Assembly: GCF_018499575.1 (NCBI RefSeq)
Contig: NZ_JAHDAP010000001.1
Coordinates: 62,001 to 126,000 of the forward strand
DNA length: 64,000 bases
From: Streptococcus infantis
Lineage (GTDB): Bacteria; Bacillota; Bacilli; Lactobacillales; Streptococcaceae
Direction: 5' to 3'
This document shows, in pieces, positions 17,303 to 26,875 of the stretch (its first letter is position 1; the number at the start of each line of letters is the position of its first letter). A model generated the notes under the pieces. That model did not search any database and was not told the origin of the DNA. It was given only the letters and a program-made list of their open reading frames with translations. The position numbers were made by a program, and so were the translations under genes.

Positions 17303-19987
17303 TTGTCAAAAGAACAAAATAAAGACTTGTTTTACACCCAGACCGCAGAAGAAGTCCTAAAGAACTTGGACTCATCTGTCGAAGGTTTGTCAACTGCTCA
17401 AGCTCAAGAACGCTTAGCGACTTATGGTCGTAATGAGTTGGAAGAGGGAGAGAAACGTAGCCTACTAGCTAAATTCCTTGATCAATTTAAGGATTTGATG
17501 ATTATCATCTTGCTTGCGGCAGCGGCACTTTCGGTCATTACAGAAGGGATGGATGGTTTAACAGATGCCATCATCATCTTGGCCGTTGTTGTTTTGAATG
17601 CTGCCTTCGGGGTCTACCAAGAAGGTCAAGCAGAAGCAGCCATTGAAGCGTTGAAAAATATGTCTAGTCCCATGGCCCGTGTTCGTCGTGATGGTCATGT
17701 TATTGAGATTGACTCAAAAGAATTGGTACCTGGGGACATTGTCTTACTAGAAGCGGGAGATGTCGTTCCTGCGGATATGCGCTTGTTTGAAGCAGCTTCG
17801 CTTAAAATCGAAGAAGCTGCTCTTACAGGGGAGTCTGTCCCAGTTGAAAAAGATGTGACAGGACTTGTTGAGGTAGATGCTGGTATCGGTGATCGTGTCA
17901 ATATGGGTTACCAAAACTCAAACGTAACTTACGGTCGTGGTATTGGTGTCGTAACCAATACTGGTATGTATACAGAAGTTGGTAAGATTGCAGATATGTT
18001 GGCTAATGCCGACGAGACAGAGACACCGTTGAAGCAAAGCTTGGAACAATTATCTAAGGCCTTAACTTACTTGATTGTTGTGATTGCCGTTATTACTTTC
18101 TTGGTTGGTGTATTCGTTCGTGGTGAACATCCGTTGGAAGGCTTGATGGTTGCGGTTGCTCTTGCGGTTGCTGCGATTCCAGAAGGTCTTCCTGCCATTG
18201 TTACCATCGTTCTATCTTTGGGAACAACAACCCTTGCCAAACGTAATTCGATTGTTCGTAAATTACCAGCAGTTGAAACACTTGGTTCAACAGAAATCAT
18301 CGCATCTGATAAAACAGGTACTTTGACCATGAACCAAATGACGGTTGAAAAGGTTTATACCAACGGTCAATTGCAAAGCTCGGCATCTGAAATTGCTGCT
18401 AGCAACAATACCCTTCGTATCATGAACTTTGCCAATGATACCAAGGTGGATCCATCTGGCAAATTGATTGGTGATCCAACGGAGACAGCTCTTGTACAGT
18501 TTGGTTTGGACCACAACTTTGACGTTCGTGAAGTCTTGAAGGATGAGCCACGTGTGGCTGAATTGCCATTTGACTCAGACCGTAAGCTCATGTCTACCAT
18601 TCATAAGGAAACAGACGGTTCTTACTTCATCGCTGTGAAGGGTGCGCCTGACCAATTGCTCAAGCTCGTGACTCGTATCGAAGTCAATGGGGAAGTTCGT
18701 CCAATCACAGAAGAAGATAAGAAAGCCATCCTTGCTACCAACAAAGATTTGGCCAAACAAGCCCTTCGTGTCTTGATGATGGCTTACAAGACAAGTAACG
18801 AAATTCCAACCTTGGAATCTGAAATCGTTGAGTCTGACCTCATCTTCTCTGGTTTGGTCGGAATGATTGACCCTGAACGTCCTGAAGCAGCAGAAGCTGT
18901 TCGTGTCGCTAAGGAAGCGGGTATCCGTCCGATTATGATCACTGGTGACCACCAAGATACAGCGGAAGCTATCGCTAAACGTCTCGGTATCATCGATCCA
19001 AATGATACGGAAGATCATGTCTTTACTGGTGCTGAGTTGAATGAACTCTCTGATGAAGAGTTCCAAAAAGTCTTCAAGCAATACTCTGTTTATGCACGTG
19101 TATCACCTGAGCACAAGGTTCGTATCGTGAAAGCATGGCAAAAAGAAGGTAAGGTTGTTGCCATGACAGGTGATGGAGTTAACGATGCGCCATCACTTAA
19201 GACAGCTGACATCGGTATCGGTATGGGGATTACTGGTACAGAGGTTTCTAAGGGAGCTTCTGATATGGTCCTTGCTGATGATAACTTCGCAACTATTATC
19301 GTAGCGGTAGAAGAAGGACGTAAGGTCTTCTCTAATATCCAAAAATCCATCCAATACCTCTTGTCTGCCAATATGGCTGAGGTCTTCACCATTTTCTTTG
19401 CAACCCTCTTTGGTTGGGATGTGTTGCAACCAGTGCATCTACTCTGGATTAACTTGGTAACAGATACGCTACCAGCTATCGCTCTTGGTGTTGAACCAGC
19501 TGAACCAGGAGTCATGACTCACAAGCCTCGTGGACGTAAATCCAACTTCTTTGACGGTGGTGTCTTCGGTGCCATCATGTATCAAGGTGTATTCCAAACC
19601 ATCTTAGTGCTTGGTGTTTATGGTTGGGCTCTTCTCTTCCCAGAGCATCAAGTTCAAAGTGAAATCCACGCAGATGCCCTTACCATGGCTTTTGCAACTC
19701 TCGGTTTGATCCAATTGCTCCATGCCTTTAACGTCAAGTCTGTTTACCAATCAATCTTTACGGTTGGACTCTTCAAGAACAAAACCTTTAACTGGTCAAT
19801 CCCAGTTGCATTTGTCCTCTTGATGGCTACGATTGTAGTTCCAGGATTTAACAGTCTCTTCCACGTTTCTCATTTGAGTTTGACTCAGTGGATGGCGGTC
19901 GCTGTAGGAGCACTCATGATTGTGGTTCTTGTTGAGATTGTCAAAGCAGTTCAACGAGCGCTTGGAAAAGATAAAAACGCTATTTAA
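17303..19987 (+). CDS. caxP: Cation-transporting P-type ATPase CaxP (Ca/Mn export)
   Basis: An 894-residue P2-type ATPase. In order: actuator motif LTGESVPVEKD, the membrane motif PEGLPAIVTIVLSLG, phosphorylation site SDKTGTLTMNQ, nucleotide-binding KGAPDQLL, hinge MTGDGVNDAPSLK, and C-terminal membrane helices including NLVTDTLPAIALGVEP. In pneumococcus this enzyme (also called MgtA or PacL) is described as a calcium and manganese exporter, and the manganese riboswitch in front fits. Start is TTG 17303 with a very strong AAAGGAGGAG site, so the weak start codon may limit translation. mntE lies 6 kb away across the glycan cassette. Confidence 0.92.
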   Translation: MSKEQNKDLFYTQTAEEVLKNLDSSVEGLSTAQAQERLATYGRNELEEGEKRSLLAKFLDQFKDLMIIILLAAAALSVITEGMDGLTDAIIILAVVVLNAAFGVYQEGQAEAAIEALKNMSSPMARVRRDGHVIEIDSKELVPGDIVLLEAGDVVPADMRLFEAASLKIEEAALTGESVPVEKDVTGLVEVDAGIGDRVNMGYQNSNVTYGRGIGVVTNTGMYTEVGKIADMLANADETETPLKQSLEQLSKALTYLIVVIAVITFLVGVFVRGEHPLEGLMVAVALAVAAIPEGLPAIVTIVLSLGTTTLAKRNSIVRKLPAVETLGSTEIIASDKTGTLTMNQMTVEKVYTNGQLQSSASEIAASNNTLRIMNFANDTKVDPSGKLIGDPTETALVQFGLDHNFDVREVLKDEPRVAELPFDSDRKLMSTIHKETDGSYFIAVKGAPDQLLKLVTRIEVNGEVRPITEEDKKAILATNKDLAKQALRVLMMAYKTSNEIPTLESEIVESDLIFSGLVGMIDPERPEAAEAVRVAKEAGIRPIMITGDHQDTAEAIAKRLGIIDPNDTEDHVFTGAELNELSDEEFQKVFKQYSVYARVSPEHKVRIVKAWQKEGKVVAMTGDGVNDAPSLKTADIGIGMGITGTEVSKGASDMVLADDNFATIIVAVEEGRKVFSNIQKSIQYLLSANMAEVFTIFFATLFGWDVLQPVHLLWINLVTDTLPAIALGVEPAEPGVMTHKPRGRKSNFFDGGVFGAIMYQGVFQTILVLGVYGWALLFPEHQVQSEIHADALTMAFATLGLIQLLHAFNVKSVYQSIFTVGLFKNKTFNWSIPVAFVLLMATIVVPGFNSLFHVSHLSLTQWMAVAVGALMIVVLVEIVKAVQRALGKDKNAI

Positions 19988-19995
19988 GCACTATG

Positions 19996-20021
19996 AAAAG
20001 TCATCTTCGGATGGCTTTTTG
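19996..20021 (+). terminator. Terminator of caxP
   Basis: AAAAGTCATC-TTCG-GATGGCTTTT: a 10-bp stem with a stable UUCG loop and T run. Confidence 0.85.
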
Positions 20022-20053
20022 TTTTTATGTAAATATAAACTGCCAAAGATTTT

Positions 20054-20063
20054 ATGCTATAAT
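20054..20063 (+). promoter_or_regulatory. Extended -10 promoter of the deformylase-like gene
   Basis: TGCTATAAT pattern (TATAAT at 20058-20063). No -35 at standard spacing. Confidence 0.55.
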
Positions 20064-20094
20064 CAAGTAGAATGATACAGATGGAGGAAGAATT

Positions 20095-20505
20095 TTGGAA
20101 AAGAAAGTTGTAACAGATATCTTGTTTTTGTCGCAGAAATCTCAGCCAGCTAGTCAGGAAGATTTACCCCTAGCAACGGATTTGCAGGATACCCTACAGG
20201 CCAACCGAGAAACTTGTGTTGGACTAGCCGCCAATATGATTGGGGTACAAAAACGCGCCATTATTTTCAATATCGGAATGATTCCCATGGTCATGTTTAA
20301 TCCTATTCTCCAATCCTTTGAAGGTCCTTATAAGACGGAGGAAGGATGTTTATCTTTGACAGGAGTCAGACCGACAACTCGTTACGAAAAAATTACCGTG
20401 GCTTATCGGGATATCCATTGGCAAGAGCAGACCATTACCCTGACGGGTTTTCCAGCGCAGATTTGTCAGCATGAACTCGATCATTTGGAAGGGATTATCA
20501 TATAG
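20095..20505 (+). CDS. Peptide deformylase-like protein with altered motif 1
   Basis: A short (136-residue) member of the deformylase fold. Motif 2 is normal (EEGCLSL, metal cysteine) and so is motif 3 (QHELDHLEG, metal histidines and catalytic glutamate). Motif 1 reads VGLAANMIG where active enzymes have GxGxAAxQ, so the glutamine that polarises the formyl group is Met. The metal site is intact but normal activity is doubtful. It starts at TTG 20095 behind ATGGAGGAAG. It is probably a second copy, with the true def elsewhere in the genome. Confidence 0.8.
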   Translation: MEKKVVTDILFLSQKSQPASQEDLPLATDLQDTLQANRETCVGLAANMIGVQKRAIIFNIGMIPMVMFNPILQSFEGPYKTEEGCLSLTGVRPTTRYEKITVAYRDIHWQEQTITLTGFPAQICQHELDHLEGIII

Positions 20506-20624
20506 GCCTTGTATCCTAGATCAGGGTCCATCCTTCAAGCTTAAGGAAACAACATCGTTTTTCTTGCACTCTTGTTTGAAATTTGTGATAATAAATGAAA
20601 GAATAATAAATGGAGGACAGTCAA

Positions 20625-20789
20625 ATGGGATTTTATCTGATGATTGGTTCGATGTTGCTTGGTCTTTTTGCTTTGAAGATAGGATTTTCTCACCTAAAGG
20701 AGAAAAAGTTTACTCTTTCATCTATCTTGACGAGCTGCCTTGGAACAGCACTAGTTCTCTTTGCAATCTGGTTAGGATTGCCAAAATAA
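20625..20789 (+). CDS. Small membrane protein, 54 residues
   Basis: A short frame from ATG 20625 to TAA 20789 with a good ribosome site (TGGAGG, about 10 bases before the start). The product begins MGFYLMIGSMLLGLFALKIG, then a short basic loop (HLKEKK), then a second hydrophobic segment ending in WLGLPK: two membrane helices joined by a positive hairpin. A terminator follows directly. I do not recognise the family. The fit of ribosome site, start, two helices and terminator makes it more likely a real gene than chance. Confidence 0.65.
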   Translation: MGFYLMIGSMLLGLFALKIGFSHLKEKKFTLSSILTSCLGTALVLFAIWLGLPK

Positions 20790-20798
20790 GGAAAGAAG

Positions 20799-20821
20799 CC
20801 TCGGTAGTAACCGAGGTTTTT
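20799..20821 (+). terminator. Terminator after the 54-residue gene
   Basis: CCTCGGT-agta-ACCGAGG then T5. Confidence 0.85.
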
Positions 20822-20833
20822 AAGTGCAAATCC

Positions 20834-20862
20834 TTGGTAGTCCTAAAAAAATATGCTACACT
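20834..20862 (+). promoter_or_regulatory. Promoter of yaaA, apparently giving a leaderless mRNA
   Basis: TTGGTA (20834-20839), 17-base spacer, TACACT (20857-20862) with TG extension. The yaaA ATG begins 7 bases after the -10, where transcription would be expected to start, and there is no ribosome site. Confidence 0.55.
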
Positions 20863-20868
20863 AACACT

Positions 20869-21591
20869 ATGAAAATTCTAATCCCAACTGCAAAAGAAAT
20901 GAATACCCAAATCCCTAGTTTAGAGGCGCAACCTTTGCGTCCTGAAAGTCAGGCAGTGCTGGATGCATTGGCGACATACTCTGCCCAAGAACTGGAGAGC
21001 TTTTACAAGATATCTGCCGAAAAAGCACAAGAGGAGTATGACCATATCCAGGCCTTGAAAAATGAAACTGCGACAAACTATCCAGCCTTGCACCTCTTTG
21101 ATGGACTCATGTATCGCAATATCAAACGGGATAATCTAACCAAAGCGGAGCAAGCCTATCTCGAAAAACACCTCATGATAACGTCAGCTCTCTATGGTGT
21201 GATTCCAGCCTTTGCGCCGATTGCACCTCACAGACTGGACTTTTTGATGAAACTTAAAGTCGCTGGAAAAACCCTGAAAAGTCACTGGCAAGGAGCCTAT
21301 GAGGAGTCAATGAAAGACCAGGATTTAATCTTTTCTCTCTTGTCTTCGGAATTTGAAAATGTCTTTCCTAAAGAAATCCGTAAGAAAATGGTGACCTTCA
21401 AGTTTATGGAAGATAGAGATGGAAAACTAAAAATCCACTCAACCATTTCTAAAAAAGCTAGAGGGGATTTCTTAACAGCCTTGATGGAAGGTCAGGTAAC
21501 TTCGGTTGAAGAGATTAAAAAGCTCAGCTTTGCGGGTTTCAATTATCGAGAAGACTTGTCTAGTGACAAGGAATTGGCTTTTGTGAAATAG
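20869..21591 (+). CDS. yaaA: Peroxide stress protein YaaA family (UPF0246)
   Basis: A 240-residue protein starting MKILIPTAKEMN, with the family's LYGVIPAFAPIAPHRLDF and the C-terminal FAGFNYREDLSSDKELAFVK. E. coli YaaA protects DNA and protein from peroxide by limiting free iron; the biochemical activity is not settled. An in-frame start 45 bases upstream exists but lies inside the preceding terminator and promoter, so ATG 20869 is preferred. Repeat copy B begins about 11 bases after the stop. Confidence 0.88.
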   Translation: MKILIPTAKEMNTQIPSLEAQPLRPESQAVLDALATYSAQELESFYKISAEKAQEEYDHIQALKNETATNYPALHLFDGLMYRNIKRDNLTKAEQAYLEKHLMITSALYGVIPAFAPIAPHRLDFLMKLKVAGKTLKSHWQGAYEESMKDQDLIFSLLSSEFENVFPKEIRKKMVTFKFMEDRDGKLKIHSTISKKARGDFLTALMEGQVTSVEEIKKLSFAGFNYREDLSSDKELAFVK

Positions 21592-21602
21592 ATTGAAAAT
21601 AG

Positions 21603-21780
21603 AGAGAGTGGGACAGAAATCGGTCATTCGTTAGAATTCGATTTTCGTCGTCCCACCTCCGCACAGTTGAGTAGGGCTGTAAAAGCTGATGAAATCAGCC
21701 TAGTAGAGCCCACTCAACCACTGCATCTTGCTCGACAATCCAAAGACAATAAAGAGGCTAGGACTTTTGTCCCAGCCTCT
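21603..21780. repeat. Three-hairpin intergenic repeat, copy B (inverted relative to copy A)
   Basis: The reverse complement of copy A (10102-10276) with a few substitutions and small length changes, including the same three hairpins. Here it lies between genes, not inside a coding end. The terminal hairpin with T run (GAGGCTAGGAC and its complement) ends it. The two copies bracket an 11.3-kb segment as inverted repeats. Confidence 0.88.
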
Positions 21781-21838
21781 TTTTGTGATTTGGTAGTCCT
21801 ATTTTTAGTTTAGAATGGTAGGAATTTTCACACAATTT

Positions 21839-21847
21839 TGGTATAAT
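21839..21847 (+). promoter_or_regulatory. Extended -10 promoter of hom-thrB
   Basis: TGGTATAAT, 31 bases before the hom start. No clear -35. Confidence 0.55.
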
Positions 21848-21878
21848 AGGACTGTTAGAAAATTTCGAGGAGACAAAT

Positions 21879-23165
21879 ATGTCAGTTAAGATTGCTTTAC
21901 TTGGATTTGGTACAGTAGCCAGTGGTGTGCCATTCTTGCTAAAGGAAAATAAAGAAAAAATCGTTCAAGCAGCCCAGTCAGAAATCGAAGTCGCTAAAGT
22001 TTTGGTCAAAGACGATCAAGAGAAAGCACGCTTGCTTGAAGCAGGAAATGATTTTAATTTTGTAACAAATATCGATGAAATCTTGTCAGATAAAGACATC
22101 ACAATTGTTGTTGAGTTGATGGGGCGTATCGAACCTGCTAAAACATTTATCACTCGTGCTTTAGAAGCAGGCAAACACGTCGTAACAGCCAACAAGGATC
22201 TTTTGGCAGTCCATGGTGCAGAATTGCTTGAGGTAGCCAAAGAGCACAATGTTGCCCTATACTACGAAGCAGCTGTTGCAGGAGGGATTCCAATCCTTCG
22301 TACCTTGGTTAACTCACTAGCATCAGATAAAATCACACGTGTTCTTGGTGTTGTCAATGGGACATCTAACTTCATGATGACCAAAATGGTAACAGAAGGT
22401 TGGTCTTATGAAGATGCTTTGGCAGAAGCCCAACGACTTGGCTTTGCTGAAAGCGATCCTACCAATGACGTTGACGGGATTGATGCAGCCTACAAAATGG
22501 TCATCCTCAGCCAATTCGCCTTTGGGATGAACGTCAAGTTTGAAGATGTCGATCACCAAGGAATTCGCAACATCACTCCAGAAGATGTAGCAGTAGCTCA
22601 AGAACTTGGTTATGTTGTGAAATTAGTTGGTTCTATCGAAGAAACAGCTTCTGGTATTGCTGCTGAGGTTACGCCAACCTTCCTTCCTAAAGCTCACCCA
22701 CTTGCAAGTGTTAATGGTGTTATGAATGCTGTCTTTGTGGAATCTATTGGTATCGGTGAGTCTATGTACTATGGACCAGGTGCAGGTCAAAAACCAACTG
22801 CAACAAGTGTTGTGGCTGATATTGCACGTATCGTTCGTCGTATAAATGATGGCACAATTGGGAAAGCCTTCAATGAGTATAGCCGCCCAGTAATCTTAGC
22901 TAAGCCAGAAGATGTCAAAGCAAACTACTATTTCTCAATCTTGGCTCCAGATTCAAAAGGTCAAATCTTGAAATTGGCTGAGCTCTTTAATGCAGAAGAT
23001 ATTTCCTTCAAGCAAATCCTTCAAGATGGTAAGCAAGAAGGCAAGGCTCGCATTGTCATCATTACCCATAAGATTAACAAGGCACAGCTTGAAAATATTA
23101 CAGCAGCCTTGAAGGGTGTAGCTGAATTTGAACTTCTCAACACCTTCAAGGTTTTAGGAGAATAA
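21879..23165 (+). CDS. hom: Homoserine dehydrogenase
   Basis: Reduces aspartate semialdehyde to homoserine, the branch point to threonine and methionine. The 428-residue protein has the NAD(P)-binding start [17 protein letters not shown], the catalytic core with [14 protein letters not shown] and [19 protein letters not shown], and a C-terminal ACT domain (about residues 350-428) for feedback by threonine. Directly followed by thrB, one base after its stop. Confidence 0.95.
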   Translation: MSVKIALLGFGTVASGVPFLLKENKEKIVQAAQSEIEVAKVLVKDDQEKARLLEAGNDFNFVTNIDEILSDKDITIVVELMGRIEPAKTFITRALEAGKHVVTANKDLLAVHGAELLEVAKEHNVALYYEAAVAGGIPILRTLVNSLASDKITRVLGVVNGTSNFMMTKMVTEGWSYEDALAEAQRLGFAESDPTNDVDGIDAAYKMVILSQFAFGMNVKFEDVDHQGIRNITPEDVAVAQELGYVVKLVGSIEETASGIAAEVTPTFLPKAHPLASVNGVMNAVFVESIGIGESMYYGPGAGQKPTATSVVADIARIVRRINDGTIGKAFNEYSRPVILAKPEDVKANYYFSILAPDSKGQILKLAELFNAEDISFKQILQDGKQEGKARIVIITHKINKAQLENITAALKGVAEFELLNTFKVLGE

Positions 23166-23166
23166 G

Positions 23167-24036
23167 ATGAAGATTATTGTACCTGCTACAAGTGCCAATG
23201 TGGGTCCTGGTTTTGACTCGGTTGGTGTAGCTGTAACTAAGTATCTAGAAATTCAGGTTTGTGAGGAACGTGAAGAATGGATGATTGAGCATCAATTAGG
23301 CAAATGGATTCCACGTGACGAGCGTAATCTTTTGCTCAAGATTGCTCTACAAATTGCTCCAGACCTACAACCAAGACGTTTGAAGATGGTCAGTGATATT
23401 CCTCTTGCGCGTGGACTCGGTTCTTCTAGTTCAGTCATTGTTGCTGGGATTGAACTGGCAAATCAATTAGGAAATCTTAAATTAACGGATCACGAGAAGT
23501 TGCAATTGGCAACTAAGATTGAAGGACATCCTGATAATGTTGCACCTGCTATCTATGGAAATCTGGTCATTGCGAGCTCGGTAGAAGGTCAGGTTTCAGC
23601 TGTTGTGGTGCCTTTCCCAGAGTGTGCTTTCCTAGCTTATATTCCAAACTATGAATTGCGAACTCGCGATAGTCGTGGTGTCTTGCCTAAGAAACTCTCA
23701 TACAAGGAAGCTGTTGCAGCAAGTTCTATCGCCAATGTGGCAATTGCAGCCCTACTGACTGGAGATATGGTCAAAGCAGGCCAGGCTATTGAGAGTGACC
23801 TTTTCCATGAGCGTTACCGTCAAGAACTGGTGAGAGAATTTGCGACTATCAAGAAAATTGCCAAGAGAAATGGTGCTTATGCGACCTACCTCTCTGGTGC
23901 TGGTCCGACCGTCATGGTCTTGGCTGATCCTGACAAGATGCCTAAGATTAAGGCAGAGCTTGAAAAGCAACCTTTCAAAGGCAAGCTTCATGATTTGCAA
24001 GTAGATACACAAGGCGTTCGCGTCGAAGCAAAATAA
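23167..24036 (+). CDS. thrB: Homoserine kinase
   Basis: Phosphorylates homoserine on the way to threonine. A 289-residue GHMP kinase with the N-terminal [19 protein letters not shown], the ATP-binding [18 protein letters not shown] and the C-terminal motif [14 protein letters not shown]. Translationally coupled to hom; threonine synthase is not in the window. Confidence 0.95.
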   Translation: MKIIVPATSANVGPGFDSVGVAVTKYLEIQVCEEREEWMIEHQLGKWIPRDERNLLLKIALQIAPDLQPRRLKMVSDIPLARGLGSSSSVIVAGIELANQLGNLKLTDHEKLQLATKIEGHPDNVAPAIYGNLVIASSVEGQVSAVVVPFPECAFLAYIPNYELRTRDSRGVLPKKLSYKEAVAASSIANVAIAALLTGDMVKAGQAIESDLFHERYRQELVREFATIKKIAKRNGAYATYLSGAGPTVMVLADPDKMPKIKAELEKQPFKGKLHDLQVDTQGVRVEAK

Positions 24037-24046
24037 ACAGAGCAAT

Positions 24047-24090
24047 AGGATGGGGAAACTCTCTATTAGAGGGCTTCCTGTCCTTTTTTT
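24047..24090 (+). terminator. Terminator of hom-thrB
   Basis: AGGA-TGGGGAA-...-TTCCTG-TCCT imperfect stem with T7 tail. Confidence 0.7.
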
Positions 24091-24161
24091 GAAAATGGAA
24101 ACATGGGAACTGAACTATTTCCCGTGTTTAGTGACCGACAGACGGTCAAGGAGGATTTGAA

Positions 24162-25100
24162 ATGGCAGAAATATATTTAGCAGGCGGTTGTTTTTGGGGC
24201 TTAGAGGAATACTTTTCCCGTATTTCTGGAGTATTGCAAACAAGTGTTGGTTATGCCAATGGTCAGGTAGAAACCACCAATTATCAACTGATCAAAGAAA
24301 CAGATCACGCAGAGACTGTGCAAGTCATTTATGATGAAAAGGCAGTCTCGCTCCGTGAGATTTTACTCTATTATTTCCGAGTTATTGATCCATTATCTGT
24401 CAATCAACAAGGAAATGATCGTGGTCGTCAATACCGCACAGGGATTTATTACCTAGAAGAAGCTGATCTACCAACGATCAATACAGTAGTTCGCGAACAA
24501 GAACTCCTCATCGGTCGTAAAATAGCAGTGGAAGTGGAGAAACTACGTCACTACATCTTGGCTGAAGACTATCACCAAGACTATCTCAAGAAAAATCCTG
24601 GTGGTTATTGCCACATTGATGTGAGAGATGCAGAGAAACCCTTGATTGATGCGGCCAACTATGAAAAACCGAGTCAAGCAGTGCTAAAAGAAAAACTATC
24701 TGAGGAATCCTACCGAGTTACCCAAGAGGCTGCAACGGAAGCTCCTTTTAGCAATGCCTATGACCAAACTTTTGAGGAAGGGATTTATGTCGATATCACG
24801 ACTGGGGAGCCCCTCTTCTTTGCCAAGGATAAGTTTGCCTCTGGCTGTGGTTGGCCAAGTTTTAGCCGACCAATTTCTAAAGAGCTTATCCATTATTATC
24901 AAGACTTGAGTCACGGGATGGAGCGTATCGAAGTTCGTTCACGTTCGGGGAATGCTCACTTGGGTCATGTCTTCACAGATGGCCCTCAGGAACTAGGTGG
25001 TCTTCGTTACTGTATCAATTCTGCCTCCTTACGTTTTGTCGTTAAGGATGAAATGGAAGCAGCTGGCTATGGCTACCTACTTCCATATTTGAATAAGTAA
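24162..25100 (+). CDS. msrAB: Methionine sulfoxide reductase MsrA-MsrB fusion (cytoplasmic type)
   Basis: Repairs both S- and R-methionine sulfoxide. The MsrA domain comes first (catalytic Cys in [12 protein letters not shown], about residue 10) and MsrB second (from about residue 170, with [14 protein letters not shown] and catalytic Cys in [12 protein letters not shown]). At 312 residues it lacks a signal peptide and thioredoxin-like N-terminus, so it is the cytoplasmic fusion, unlike the longer secreted one. It follows hom-thrB as in pneumococcus. The leader has GGAGGA at 24149-24154. Confidence 0.93.
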   Translation: MAEIYLAGGCFWGLEEYFSRISGVLQTSVGYANGQVETTNYQLIKETDHAETVQVIYDEKAVSLREILLYYFRVIDPLSVNQQGNDRGRQYRTGIYYLEEADLPTINTVVREQELLIGRKIAVEVEKLRHYILAEDYHQDYLKKNPGGYCHIDVRDAEKPLIDAANYEKPSQAVLKEKLSEESYRVTQEAATEAPFSNAYDQTFEEGIYVDITTGEPLFFAKDKFASGCGWPSFSRPISKELIHYYQDLSHGMERIEVRSRSGNAHLGHVFTDGPQELGGLRYCINSASLRFVVKDEMEAAGYGYLLPYLNK

Positions 25101-25101
25101 A

Positions 25102-25130
25102 AAGACGGTGGTTTTTCCACCTTCTTCATT
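25102..25130 (+). terminator. Weak hairpin after msrAB
   Basis: AAG-GGTGG-tttttc-CCACC-TTCTT with a poor T run; likely only partial termination before the ABC pair. Confidence 0.35.
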
Positions 25131-25149
25131 TTGGAAATAGAAGGGACAC

Positions 25150-26874
25150 ATGAAACAATTACTTTCTTACTTTAAACCCTACCTCAAGGAGTCGTTTCTA
25201 GCGCCCTTGTTTAAGCTGCTAGAAGCCGTTTTTGAACTCTTGGTTCCCATGGTGATAGCTGGGATTGTCGACCAATCTATCCCCCAAAAAGATCAGGGTC
25301 ACCTCTGGATGCAAATGGGGCTCCTCTTTGTTTTCGCAGTTATTGGTGTTTTGGTAGCTTTAGTCGCCCAGTTTTACTCAGCCAAGGCAGCAGTAGGCTT
25401 TACCAAGGAGTTGACCAATGACCTCTATCGCCACATTCTCTCCTTGCCCAAGGACACTAGAGACCGCTTGACCACTTCGAGTTTGGTGACGCGTTTGACT
25501 TCAGATACTTATCAGATTCAAACGGGCATCAATCAATTTTTACGTCTATTTTTACGAGCGCCTATTATCGTCTTTGGGGCTATCTTTATGGCCTATCGCC
25601 TATCGCCTGCATTGACCTTCTGGTTTTTGGTCATGGTGGTCATTCTAACCATTATCATTGTAGGTCTATCACGTTTGGTCAATCCTCTATATAGTAGCTT
25701 GAGAAAGAAGACAGACCAGCTGGTTCAGGAAACGCGCCAACAGATACAAGGGATGCGCGTGATTCGTGCCTTTGGTCAAGAAAAAAGAGAAATTGAACAT
25801 TTTCAAGGACTCAATCAAGTCTATACTGCTATCCAAATGAAAACAGGATACTGGTCTAGTCTTTTGACGCCCTTGACCTATTTGATCGTCAACGGAACCT
25901 TGTTAGTGATTATCTGGAATGGCTATATCTCTATCCAAGGAGGTTGGCTCAGTCAAGGTGCCTTGATTGCCCTGATTAATTATCTCCTGCAAATCTTGGT
26001 AGAGTTAATCAAACTGGCCATGCTCATCAATTCACTCAACCAGTCTTATATTTCTGCCAAGCGGGTTGAGGAAGTTTTTGCTGAAGAACCTGAAGATATT
26101 CATTCTGAGATTCAGGCAGGAAGAGTGTCTGTTGCCCAAGTTTTACAAGCCAGTCACTTGACCTTTACCTATCCAGATGCAGCTCAACCTTCTCTAAGAG
26201 ATATTTCTTTTGGAATGAAAGAAGGGCAAATTCTTGGGATCATCGGTGGGACGGGTTCTGGTAAGTCAACCTTGGTTCAGGTCCTACTTGGCCTTTATCC
26301 GGCAGATAAGGGAAGCATTTCCCTTTATCGAGATGGACGTAGTCCTCGCAATCTTTCTGAATGGCGGTCCTGGATGGCCTATGTCCCTCAAAAAGTTGAA
26401 CTCTTTAAGGGAACCATTCGTTCTAACTTGACTTTGGGGATGGAAGAAACAGTCTCTGACCAAGAACTCTGGCAGGCTTTGGAAATTGCCCAGGCCAAGG
26501 ACTTTGTCAGTGAAAAAGAAGGGCTCTTGGACGCAGAGGTCCAAGCAGGAGGTCGTAATTTCTCAGGTGGACAAAAACAACGCTTGTCCATTGCCCGAGC
26601 AGTTTTACGCCAAGCACCTTTTCTTATCCTGGATGATGCGACTTCTGCCCTTGATACCATTACCGAGTCTAATCTTCTAACGGCCATTCAGGAAAACTTG
26701 CCAAATACTAGTTTGATCCTGATTTCCCAACGAACTTCGACCTTGAAGATTGCAGACCAGATTCTTCTTTTAGAGAAGGGTCAACAATTAGCACTTGGAA
26801 ATCATGAAGAATTGATGAAGACGAGTCAAGTCTATCGTGAGATCAATGCTTCCCAACATGGAAAGGAGGACTAG
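25150..26874 (+). CDS. ABC transporter, permease-ATPase fusion (subunit 1 of a heterodimer)
   Basis: A 574-residue half-transporter: six membrane segments in residues 1-300, then an ATPase with Walker A GGTGSGKSTL, signature SGGQKQRLSIARAV and Walker B LILDDATSAL. The aspartate after the Walker B (DDAT) stands where the catalytic Glu usually is, so this is the degenerate site of a heterodimeric exporter, and the next gene has the normal LDEAT. Exporters of this pair type move drugs or peptides; the substrate is unknown. The next gene follows at one base. Confidence 0.9.
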   Translation: MKQLLSYFKPYLKESFLAPLFKLLEAVFELLVPMVIAGIVDQSIPQKDQGHLWMQMGLLFVFAVIGVLVALVAQFYSAKAAVGFTKELTNDLYRHILSLPKDTRDRLTTSSLVTRLTSDTYQIQTGINQFLRLFLRAPIIVFGAIFMAYRLSPALTFWFLVMVVILTIIIVGLSRLVNPLYSSLRKKTDQLVQETRQQIQGMRVIRAFGQEKREIEHFQGLNQVYTAIQMKTGYWSSLLTPLTYLIVNGTLLVIIWNGYISIQGGWLSQGALIALINYLLQILVELIKLAMLINSLNQSYISAKRVEEVFAEEPEDIHSEIQAGRVSVAQVLQASHLTFTYPDAAQPSLRDISFGMKEGQILGIIGGTGSGKSTLVQVLLGLYPADKGSISLYRDGRSPRNLSEWRSWMAYVPQKVELFKGTIRSNLTLGMEETVSDQELWQALEIAQAKDFVSEKEGLLDAEVQAGGRNFSGGQKQRLSIARAVLRQAPFLILDDATSALDTITESNLLTAIQENLPNTSLILISQRTSTLKIADQILLLEKGQQLALGNHEELMKTSQVYREINASQHGKED

Positions 26875-26875
26875 A

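Noticed and set aside
20471-20872. A 133-residue frame overlapping the 54-residue gene
   Set aside because: It runs across a terminator and a promoter, has no ribosome site and no family resemblance.
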